Shown here: in pieces, positions 45,964 through 52,838 of the stretch
How positions within the stretch are numbered: the first letter of the stretch is position 1
How the letters are laid out: each line of letters starts with the position of its first letter
Position numbers and translations under genes: made by a program
Notes under the pieces: generated by a model
The model's input: the letters and a program-made list of their open reading frames with translations, nothing else
Told to the model about the DNA's origin: nothing
Databases searched by the model: none
Source: Pirellulaceae bacterium
GTDB lineage: Bacteria > Planctomycetota > Planctomycetia > Pirellulales > Pirellulaceae
DNA length: 52,838 nucleotides
Assembly: GCA_029243025.1 (NCBI GenBank)
Contig: JAQWSU010000028.1
Location: 1 to 52,838, forward strand
Direction: 5' to 3'

Positions 45964-47442
45964 TTAAGCAAGGATTTCGCGAATCACCCGCGCTTCTTCT
46001 ACCCCCGTCAACCGTTCTTTCAAACCGTTGCGCAGTGCATACAACTGTTCGTGATGCATGCCTAATTGATGTAAAATCGTGGCATGCCAATCGGCGACTG
46101 AAACCTTCTTCTCAACCGCAGCAAAGCCCAACTCATCCGTCGCGCCGTAAGTCAACCCGCCCCGTACTCCGCCGCCCGCCATCCAGGTGACCATCGCATT
46201 CTTGTTGTGATCGCGACCCGCGTTCTTTTCATTCTTATCGCTAGGCAATTGGGCAATCGGCAGCCTGCCAAATTCGCCGCCCCAAACGACAAGTGTGCTG
46301 TCGAGCAAGCCGCGTTGCTTGAGATCGACCAGCAATGCTGCCGTCGGTTTGTCGGTCTTCTCGCAAGCCGCTTTCAAACCCCTTTCGAGTCCGGTGTGGT
46401 TGTCCCAGATCTGAGACTCGATGTAGAGCTGAATAAAGCGAACCCCCCGTTCCACCAGCCTTCGCGCGTACAAACACCGGCGGCCATACGAGTCAGTTGC
46501 TTCGGTGCCGATCCCATACATCTCAAGCGTTTGCTGCGTTTCACCCGAGAGGTCTAAGGCATCCGTGGCGGCCATTTGCATGCGAGCGGCAAGTTCGTAG
46601 CTGGCAATGCGGGCGCCCAGGGCCGGTTGGCGCGGATGGGATTCGCGGTGGATGCGATCCAAGCGGGCGAGCAAGTCGCGTTGCAACTGGGTCGCCTGTT
46701 GCGGCTCGCCAAAGTCGCGCTGCAGGTTGAGCACCGGCGGGCCGGACGAGCGGAACCGGGTTCCCTGGTAGACTGGCGGCAAGTAGCCTGCCTGCCAACT
46801 TTGAGTGTGATTCACTGGCAATCCTTTCGGATCGTCGAGCACGATGTAAGCCGGCAAGTTCTGATTTTCGCTTCCCAATCCGTACGCGACCCAAGAGCCC
46901 ACCGACGGCAGGCCTGCCATTTCGCTACCGCTATGGATTTTGAATAGCGCCGGCTCATGTGTCAGATTGGTCGTATGCATCGAACGAATCAAGGCGATAT
47001 CATCGACGCAATTAGCCAGGTGAGGCATCGCGTCGGACACCCACGTGCCGCACTGTCCGCGCTGCTTGAATTGAAACCAACTGCGCATCAACGAACCGGC
47101 CGCCTCAGGGTTTTCCACTTCGCCGGCGATCTTGCCGAAGTAGGACTTACCATGGTTCTTTTCCAACTCCTCTTTGGGATCGAAGAGGTCCATTTGACTT
47201 GGACCGCCGTTCATGAAGAGCTGAATAACCGATTGGGCACGGGGCTGAAAGTGGGGCGTTTTTGGCGTGAAGTCTGCTATTTCCTCAGTCGAATCGACCG
47301 TTTGCTTGTCAGCCGCAATGTCTCGGCCATAAATGTCCCGCGAAACAAGCGACGCCAAAGCAGCTCCGTAGAGACCGTTGGCGACGTTCTCAAAGAAACC
47401 TCGTCGGGTGATGTTCGCTGGTTGTCGGATTAGGTTTCGCAT
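45964..47442 (-). CDS. DUF1501 family protein (partner of PSD1)
   Basis: ATG at 47442 gives 492 residues. The N-terminal TRRGFFENVANGLYGAALASL is a Tat-like signal. Typical DUF1501 landmarks follow: SVIQLFMNGGPSQMDLFDPK, KSYFGKIAGE, RGQCGTWVSDAMPHLA, RSMHTTNLTHEPA, PSVGSWVAYGLGSENQNLPA, WGGEFGRLPI, GRDHNKNAM and the C-terminal DWHATILHQLGMHHEQL. The fold belongs to the alkaline-phosphatase/sulfatase-like group; the biochemical role is unknown. It lies 21 bp downstream of the PSD1-type cytochrome gene on the same strand, the standard planctomycete pairing. Confidence 0.92.
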   Translation of the reverse strand: MRNLIRQPANITRRGFFENVANGLYGAALASLVSRDIYGRDIAADKQTVDSTEEIADFTPKTPHFQPRAQSVIQLFMNGGPSQMDLFDPKEELEKNHGKSYFGKIAGEVENPEAAGSLMRSWFQFKQRGQCGTWVSDAMPHLANCVDDIALIRSMHTTNLTHEPALFKIHSGSEMAGLPSVGSWVAYGLGSENQNLPAYIVLDDPKGLPVNHTQSWQAGYLPPVYQGTRFRSSGPPVLNLQRDFGEPQQATQLQRDLLARLDRIHRESHPRQPALGARIASYELAARMQMAATDALDLSGETQQTLEMYGIGTEATDSYGRRCLYARRLVERGVRFIQLYIESQIWDNHTGLERGLKAACEKTDKPTAALLVDLKQRGLLDSTLVVWGGEFGRLPIAQLPSDKNEKNAGRDHNKNAMVTWMAGGGVRGGLTYGATDELGFAAVEKKVSVADWHATILHQLGMHHEQLYALRNGLKERLTGVEEARVIREILA

Positions 47443-47463
47443 TGCGGAAATTTCAATTCACAA

Positions 47464-50247
47464 TCAATCGATATACAAAAACGCGGCCGAGTTCATGACT
47501 ACGTGGCAGAGGTTGGCAAGCGATTTTTTAGTAACCTCGCCTTCGAAGTCTGCAGCCGCGGACTCTGTTGACAATTGCTCTCGCCATTTGATCTTAAGTT
47601 GCTCGAGTGTACCCATCATCGCCTGCTGTTGCTCGCTGCTCGGCGCTCGGCCCAGGGCGACCAAGCAGAGCCTGTCGATCTGTTGTTGGTTGTCTTGGTC
47701 GACTTCGGCAATCAATCGCTCGGCAAGGGCCAAGCTCAACTCGTGAACCATCTTGTTGTTCATCAGAAACAAGGCCTGCGGTGCGACAATCGAAATAGGT
47801 CGGTCGACGCAGTTGGGGCTCATCGTCGGCCGATCAAAATTGTCGAGGATGGTGAGCCGTTGCGTCCGGCGTTTCAAAACGTAAAGGCTGCGTCTGCGGC
47901 CCGACTCCTGTAGATTTGAGATCACGAGCCCCTCGCTATTGGCCGTGATCGGATCCGCGGGTCCGAACGGGGTCAGGTCAAGTTGCCCTGCAACTGCTAG
48001 CAGGGTGTCGCGCAGTACTTCGGCCTCCATCCGACGCAGCCGCATCCTCGACAAACGCGTGTTCTCGGGGTCTGCTCGCTGCCGATCGGGCGAGGTCTGG
48101 GACGACTGTCGATAGGTGGCTGAAGTCATCATCAATCGGTGCAAGTGTTTGATGCTCCAGCCGTGACGCATAAAGTTCACAGCCAACCAATCCAGCAGCT
48201 CGGGGTGCGAAGGTGTTGCTCCCGCACGACCGAAGTCGTCGAGTGTTTTGACAATGCCAACGCCAAAGTGGTGTTTCCAAACACGATTCACAATCACCCG
48301 GGCGGTAAGTGGATGATCGGGATCGGTAAGCCACCTGGCCAAAGCCAGCCGACTGCCGGTCTTCTTCGCTCCAGGCCAAGGAAGTTGGGGGGCAAATGGT
48401 GTTTTTCCATCGGTCAGCACCGAGGGCACCCCTGGTCCGATTAAACGGGCAGGTTGCAAATAGCTCCCGCGGCGCAGCAGATAAGTCGGGGACGGCTCGC
48501 CGCGATCCCACAGCGCACGCAGCATCGGTTCTGGCGTGCGCTGCGATTCGAGCCGTTTGATCTTCTCTTCGGTGGTTTTGACAAACTCCCCGTCCGCTGC
48601 GTCTTTTTTCTCTTTCAGTCGCTTCTTAAGTTCGGCGATCTCTGTCGTGAGTTCGTCATCCTGCTGTTCCCATCGCGTCCGTTCTGCAGTCGTCACGTGC
48701 GGTAAATAACGATATTCGCCCGTCGAGTTGCCCGCCCCGCCGGTGACTGGCTTGAGCCAATCGTGTTCGTCCATCGCCGGTTTTAGCAGCGCGACGAGTC
48801 GATAATAGTCTCGCTGCGGAATCGGATCGAACTTGTGAGAATGGCACCGCGCACAGCGAATCGTTAAACCCATGACCGCCGAACCCAGCACCCGTAGCTG
48901 ATCATCGATCACATCAAGCCGGTTCGGCACAAAGCCTGTGATGCCCGCAAAGGTGCCATCGGAGGTCATCCGCAAGAATCCGGTGGCAACGAGCTTCTCG
49001 TAAATTGCGTCGGTGATCTCGGGGGCGTTTTCATAATCGACCAACTCGTCGCCGGCGATTTGCTCCATAAGGAACTGATCATACGGTTTGTCGGCATTGA
49101 AAGATCGGATCACATAGTCGCGGTAACGGTAAGCGTGAGGCCGCTCTGGGTCGCTATTCTGGACTCCTTCCGAATCGCTGTAGCCAGCCAGGTCGAGCCA
49201 ATACTGGCCCCATCTTTCCCCATAGCGAGGTGATTCCAGGAGTCGATCGATAAGGCGCTCATACGCGTAGGGAGTATCGTCGGCAACAAATGCTTCCACG
49301 GCTTCGGGCGCAGGCGGCAAGCCGATGAGATCGAAATACGCGCGGCGAATCAAAACATGTTTTGACGCCTCAGCAGATGCGGACAGTCCTACCGCCTGGA
49401 GCGAATTCAAAATAAAAGCGTCGACAGGATTGCGAACAATCCCTTTGACGGTAGGCACTGCCGTCTGTTGGGGCGAGCGGAACGACCAGAAGTTCCTGTC
49501 AGCGTCGATGACCAGTCGGTCTGGCTCGCCGGTCGCGACGTCGGGCTGGACATCGATCACGGGGGCTCCCAAGTTAATCCACTCGACTAGCTGCTTCAAA
49601 CCTTGTTCGCTCACCGGCTTGACGCTGTGGCTGGCCAGTTTTTCGCGGGGGGGCATTTGCTCGGCTTTGATTTTTTGAATGAGCAGACTTGCCTCGGCGT
49701 CGTGGGGAACGATCGCGGGGCCCGACTTGCCGCCTTGGAGCATCGCCGCCACCGTGCGAATATCAAGTTCGGCTTCCTGCACCTGACGGCCATGACAGGT
49801 AGCGCAGTGCAACATTAGCGTTGGCAAGACATCGTGTTGATTGAGCGCGGAGGACTCCGCAGCAACCGTCCCAACGTCGGCACCTTGCTCGATCCAATGG
49901 CGGATCACCTCAATCTGCTCGGGCGAGAGGGGTTCGCCTTCGCCGTCAGGAGGCATTTCGCCCGTTTCGAGCACTTCCAATAGCCGACTTGTAGCGGGAT
50001 CTGCCGCTGCGACAATCGGGCCCGATTCGCTGCCACGTAAAACACCCGCCGCGGTCGTCAAATTCAGCTCGGCTTTTTGCGTCGTCTCGTCGTGACACTC
50101 GGAACAATGAGCGCGCAGAATCGGTAAGACGCCCTCTGCGAAACTCACAATCGGCGCTGACTCTGCTTGCGGACAGACAACAGCCGTAACCGCGGCGATC
50201 ATCACCGTCGCATGCGTTTGGAGAAGGACTCTGAAGGTTGACGACAT
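47464..50247 (-). CDS. PSD1-type multidomain cytochrome c protein (DUF1549-DUF1553)
   Basis: ATG at 50247 starts the signal peptide (MSSTFRVLLQTHATVMIAAV), giving 927 residues; the frame is open from 50283. Two cytochrome-c-type domains in tandem have haem motifs CSECH (48-52) and CATCH (148-152), each with a later Met (GEMPPDGE, EQMPPREK). DUF1549 covers about 260-480 and ends with RCARCHSHKFDPI; a coiled stretch (about 530-580) follows, then DUF1553 (about 640-890; SRLALARWLTDPDHPLTARV, RLRRMEAEVLRDTLLA). The protein is exported and probably does electron transfer coupled to an unknown oxidation, together with the DUF1501 partner downstream. Its 5' end lies inside a tandem duplication of about 90 bp. 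Confidence 0.92.
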   Translation of the reverse strand: MSSTFRVLLQTHATVMIAAVTAVVCPQAESAPIVSFAEGVLPILRAHCSECHDETTQKAELNLTTAAGVLRGSESGPIVAAADPATSRLLEVLETGEMPPDGEGEPLSPEQIEVIRHWIEQGADVGTVAAESSALNQHDVLPTLMLHCATCHGRQVQEAELDIRTVAAMLQGGKSGPAIVPHDAEASLLIQKIKAEQMPPREKLASHSVKPVSEQGLKQLVEWINLGAPVIDVQPDVATGEPDRLVIDADRNFWSFRSPQQTAVPTVKGIVRNPVDAFILNSLQAVGLSASAEASKHVLIRRAYFDLIGLPPAPEAVEAFVADDTPYAYERLIDRLLESPRYGERWGQYWLDLAGYSDSEGVQNSDPERPHAYRYRDYVIRSFNADKPYDQFLMEQIAGDELVDYENAPEITDAIYEKLVATGFLRMTSDGTFAGITGFVPNRLDVIDDQLRVLGSAVMGLTIRCARCHSHKFDPIPQRDYYRLVALLKPAMDEHDWLKPVTGGAGNSTGEYRYLPHVTTAERTRWEQQDDELTTEIAELKKRLKEKKDAADGEFVKTTEEKIKRLESQRTPEPMLRALWDRGEPSPTYLLRRGSYLQPARLIGPGVPSVLTDGKTPFAPQLPWPGAKKTGSRLALARWLTDPDHPLTARVIVNRVWKHHFGVGIVKTLDDFGRAGATPSHPELLDWLAVNFMRHGWSIKHLHRLMMTSATYRQSSQTSPDRQRADPENTRLSRMRLRRMEAEVLRDTLLAVAGQLDLTPFGPADPITANSEGLVISNLQESGRRRSLYVLKRRTQRLTILDNFDRPTMSPNCVDRPISIVAPQALFLMNNKMVHELSLALAERLIAEVDQDNQQQIDRLCLVALGRAPSSEQQQAMMGTLEQLKIKWREQLSTESAAADFEGEVTKKSLANLCHVVMNSAAFLYID

Positions 50248-50386
50248 GTTAGCCAGTGTACCAGAGCAGCGGGCAAATTGCATAAACTGCCTCGCTCGTC
50301 ACATGCGTTTGGAGAAGAGCGTTGAAGGTTGCCGACATGCCGCCTAGTGCACCAGAACAGCGGTAAATTACATAAACTGCCTCGCT
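50206..50386. repeat. Tandem duplication of about 90 bp across the PSD1 gene start
   Basis: Unit 1 (50206-50296, 91 bp) and unit 2 (50297-50386, 90 bp) are directly adjacent and similar along their whole length, with shared blocks such as CATGCGTTTGGAGAAG and CATAAACTGCCTCGCT. Unit 1 contains the PSD1 start codon and its first 14 or so codons. Unit 2 keeps an ATG at the matching place, which would encode a leader-like peptide beginning MSATFNALLQTH and ending at a stop within unit 1. Confidence 0.85.
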
Positions 50387-50537
50387 TCTGAAAGTCGGTG
50401 ACTTTCGACATTCCCGAAACAGGCAAGGAAAAGCATGCAACTTCCAGGCCCAAATGGATTAACATGGCACGCATCCTGATCGTCTCTGCCGGTTGCAAGA
50501 GTACTGTGCAGCGACAATCTCTAGCGGAGTTGCAACC

Positions 50538-51551
50538 ATGGGCCGTACGGTGGAATCGAAAGATCCGATCGAAGTTGGCAACAACGACCATCGCTACCGT
50601 GTTGTTGCAGATTGGCCGCATCTTCCCGAGGAAGTGACAATTCAAGAAGTGGTCGCTGCCGCTTGTAACCGTGCAGGTCAAGTCTTTCTGTTTAATCGCG
50701 GCTCGCATCCGATTCTGATCTTCGACCCGTGCGGCAAGTTGGTTGATAGCATTGCCGATTTTCCCACCGCTCGTCCGCACGGGATTACCGTAGGCCCCGA
50801 CGACACGATCTATTGTGTGGACGATTTCGATCATACGGTGAAGGTGCTTTCGCCCTCAGGCCAACGATTACGCACTTTGGGAACAAGCGGCCAATTTTCC
50901 GACACCGGTGCCGTCACGATCGACTATCGCACGATCAAGCACGCCGGACCGCCTTTCAATTACCCGACCAATCTTGCGATCGCGGCTTCGGGCGAGCTCT
51001 ACATTGCCGATGGATATGGCAACGCGAGAATTCACCGCTTCTCGCCCGAGGGCAACTTGATCGACTCCTGGGGCGATTCGGGCGAAGGGCCTGGGCAATT
51101 CCAGGTGCCTCACGGTATTGCGATTTCACCGGAAGAGATTGTTTACGTTGCCGATCGCGAAAACAATCGCATTCAGCGATTCGATTTGCAGGGCCAGTTC
51201 ATCGACCAGTGGACCGACGTCGTTCGACCGACCGAGGTGTTTGTCACCGACGACTCGACGGTCTATGTTTCGGAGCTTGGAGCGCGAGCGGGCAGGTGGC
51301 CGGGTTGGCCAGACGCTCCGACCGGGGCAATTGGCGGGCGGCTGAGCATTTTCAACAGCGATGGCGAGCTGCTCGCCCGTTGGGGCGGCGGCGACGATCC
51401 TTGCGCCCCGGGCGATTTCTTCGCACCCCACGATGTTTCGGTCGATTGCTGTGGCGATATCTATGTTTCCGAAGTTGTCTGGTCGGCCGGCGCGAACAAA
51501 GGGGCCGTCAGCCCGCAGTGTCACACGATTCAAAAGTTCTCTCGAATGTGA
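50538..51551 (+). CDS. NHL-repeat beta-propeller protein
   Basis: ATG at 50538, with GGAG eight bases upstream, gives 337 residues without a signal peptide. Repeated NHL-type blades are visible: GQVFLFNRGSHPILIFDPCG, DTIYCVDDFDHTVKVLSPSG, GELYIADGYGNARIHRFSPEGNLI, EIVYVADRENNRIQRFDLQGQFI and STVYVSELGARAG, closing with GDIYVSEVVWSAG. This makes a six-bladed propeller. Related proteins include peptidyl-alpha-hydroxyglycine lyase-like and SMP-30-like propellers, so either binding or enzymatic activity is possible. It is followed three bases later by an Ldh2-type dehydrogenase gene, forming an operon. Confidence 0.85.
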   Translation: MGRTVESKDPIEVGNNDHRYRVVADWPHLPEEVTIQEVVAAACNRAGQVFLFNRGSHPILIFDPCGKLVDSIADFPTARPHGITVGPDDTIYCVDDFDHTVKVLSPSGQRLRTLGTSGQFSDTGAVTIDYRTIKHAGPPFNYPTNLAIAASGELYIADGYGNARIHRFSPEGNLIDSWGDSGEGPGQFQVPHGIAISPEEIVYVADRENNRIQRFDLQGQFIDQWTDVVRPTEVFVTDDSTVYVSELGARAGRWPGWPDAPTGAIGGRLSIFNSDGELLARWGGGDDPCAPGDFFAPHDVSVDCCGDIYVSEVVWSAGANKGAVSPQCHTIQKFSRM

Positions 51552-51554
51552 GCC

Positions 51555-52667
51555 ATGATCTTTCCCCACGACCAACTTCGAAGTCTGACGCAACGCATCT
51601 TTGCCGCTGCAGGTTGCAATCCGGAAGAATCAGAAAGAGTGGCAACCCTGCTGGTCGAGGCCAACCTGGTCGGGCACGATTCGCACGGCGTGTTGCGTAT
51701 TCCCAGTTATGTCCAATGGCTAAGGGCTGGAAAAGTGATTGCCAATCAAACGATCAACGTGCTGGTCGACGATGGCCCGCTTGCCGTGGTCGACGGGCAG
51801 TTTGGGTTGGGACAGTCGGTAGGTCATCAGTCGATGCAGTTGGGAATCGAAAAAGCGACTCAACACGGCGTGGCCGTTGTCGCCCTGCGCAACGCGGGCC
51901 ACTTAGGCCGTATCGGCGATTGGCCGTTGATGGCCGCCCGTGCAGGGTTTATTTCTTTGCACTTTGTGAACACCAGCGGGGCGGGGATGCTCGTCGCGCC
52001 GCACGGAGGAATTGAACGAAGGCTGTCGGTCGATCCAATCGCTGCCTCGGTTCCGGTGCCAAACGGCGCGCCGCTGCTGTTAGACATGTCGGCAGCCACG
52101 ATCGCTGAAGGCAAAGTTCGCGTCGCTTTGAACAAAGGCGAAACCGTGCCAGAAGGCTGCCTGATTGATGCCGTGGGCAATCCAACTTGCGAGCCTTCAG
52201 TGTTCTATGGCAATCCGCCCGGTTCGATCTTGCCGATCGCCGGTCACAAAGGGTTTGGCTTGTCGATGATTATCGAAATGCTGGCCGGAGCTTTGACGGG
52301 TGGATCTTGCACGAATCCGAAACACGCTGAGCAAGTCGCCAATGGAATGCTGTCGATCATTCTCGATCCGTCGCGCTTTTTGCCCACCGCTGAATTCAAC
52401 CCTGAAGTGAGCCGATTTGTTGACTTTGTCAAAAGCTCTCGCACGACGACCCCGACAGGCGAAGTCCTCATGCCTGGCGAACCAGAGCAGCGCACCAAGG
52501 CCCAACGGCTGATCCACGGCATCGAGCTGGATGCCACAACTTGTTCTCAAATCGCCACGACCTGTGGGCTGCTGGAAATCGATCCCGGCTTTGAGCCTCC
52601 CCAAACCGAGCAGCCCTCGCAGTCACAGGCAGAAATCAACATCCCCGGCGTGGACTCCGAAGAGTGA
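51555..52667 (+). CDS. Ldh2 / malate-L-lactate dehydrogenase family oxidoreductase
   Basis: ATG at 51555 gives 370 residues. The sequence is of the Ldh2/MdH type, NAD(P)-dependent 2-hydroxyacid oxidoreductases unrelated to classical LDH. Landmarks: LVGHDSHGVLRIPSYV (His41 and His44), VVDGQFGLGQSVG, VALRNAGHLGRIGDW (His116, the likely catalytic residue), FVNTSGAGMLVAPHGG, SVDPIAASVP, LLLDMSAATIAEGKVRVALNKGE and the cofactor region PIAGHKGFGLSMIIEMLAGAL. The substrate could be malate, lactate, ureidoglycolate or a sugar acid. It is cytoplasmic and forms a pair with the NHL gene 3 bp upstream, so the propeller may bind or prepare the same compound (inference). The C-terminus has a Gln/Pro/Ser-rich tail. 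Confidence 0.9.
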   Translation: MIFPHDQLRSLTQRIFAAAGCNPEESERVATLLVEANLVGHDSHGVLRIPSYVQWLRAGKVIANQTINVLVDDGPLAVVDGQFGLGQSVGHQSMQLGIEKATQHGVAVVALRNAGHLGRIGDWPLMAARAGFISLHFVNTSGAGMLVAPHGGIERRLSVDPIAASVPVPNGAPLLLDMSAATIAEGKVRVALNKGETVPEGCLIDAVGNPTCEPSVFYGNPPGSILPIAGHKGFGLSMIIEMLAGALTGGSCTNPKHAEQVANGMLSIILDPSRFLPTAEFNPEVSRFVDFVKSSRTTTPTGEVLMPGEPEQRTKAQRLIHGIELDATTCSQIATTCGLLEIDPGFEPPQTEQPSQSQAEINIPGVDSEE

Positions 52668-52757
52668 TGAACACTTCTTGATTTGCCAACGGCAACCAGC
52701 GCGGTTGGTACCTGACCTCGATAACGTGTTCGGCGATGTTGCTACCGGGATTGGATG

Positions 52758-52804
52758 AGGCGGTTTAGCTGACCTGCCTGGCTTGCGGCAAAATCGGCTC
52801 CCGT
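52758..52804 (+). repeat. Dispersed intergenic repeat, copy 3
   Basis: 47 bases matching 42026-42072 at 41 positions without gaps. The match to 25865-25915 extends four bases further right (to 52808). It lies about 90 bp past the Ldh2 gene stop. Confidence 0.7.
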
Positions 52805-52838
52805 CCCCGTTTGGCCCTTGGATGATGAGAACGAATTG

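Noticed and set aside
50813-52015. 400-codon open frame on the plus strand
   Set aside because: It overlaps the NHL and Ldh2 genes in another frame; its Arg-rich translation is typical of a shadow frame.

Overview
This 52.8 kb window looks like chromosomal DNA of a planctomycete, most likely of the Pirellulales type. The signs are the gene families: two DUF1501 proteins, a PSD1-type cytochrome (DUF1549/DUF1553), two sulfatases, three neutral-ceramidase-like secreted proteins, PEP-CTERM and dockerin-tailed exoproteins, an FG-GAP repeat fusion and an FGE-like domain protein. Genes are widely spaced, with many 0.4-1.1 kb gaps, and only a few form tight operons. I saw no rRNA, tRNA, CRISPR array, phage or intact insertion sequence. 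Taxonomy and functions are inferred from motifs only.

Layout. 1-2266 (-): leucine-rich repeat exoprotein, cut by the window edge inside a dockerin-like module. 3010-7965 (+): YdhR-like small protein, then two ceramidase-like genes sharing a 4-base overlap, the first fused to FG-GAP repeats. 8161-11277: a PEP-CTERM gene broken by an in-frame TAA and an intact dockerin/PEP-CTERM protein. 11894-18062: SelA-like PLP enzyme, polytopic membrane protein, a short anchored protein with a broken upstream part, and a secreted protein of unknown function. 18628-20822 (+): DUF1501 protein coupled to an FGE-like protein that lacks the catalytic cysteines. 21547-22803 (+): glutamate-receptor-like potassium channel. 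23218-30768: two sulfatases flanking a third ceramidase-like gene. 31049-35366: spermidine-synthase-like methyltransferase-fold protein, a ghost of a [2Fe-2S] dehydrogenase subunit, and two convergent glycosyltransferases. 36091-41921: a PEP-CTERM relic, two outer-membrane barrel proteins and an amidohydrolase. 42224-45473 (-): M14-like peptidase and an N/T/G-rich repeat exoprotein. 45964-52667: PSD1-DUF1501 operon divergent from an NHL-propeller/Ldh2 dehydrogenase pair.

Most products carry signal peptides and would act in the periplasm or outside the cell. The general theme is breakdown of complex or sulfated polymers, membrane lipid or amide hydrolysis, and outer-membrane uptake. The most informative oddities are enzyme-like proteins missing their catalytic residue (three ceramidase-like proteins, one FGE-like protein), several decaying genes that reveal active gene loss, a 47-51 bp repeat found in three intergenic regions, and a tandem duplication of about 90 bp that copies the start region of the PSD1 gene.
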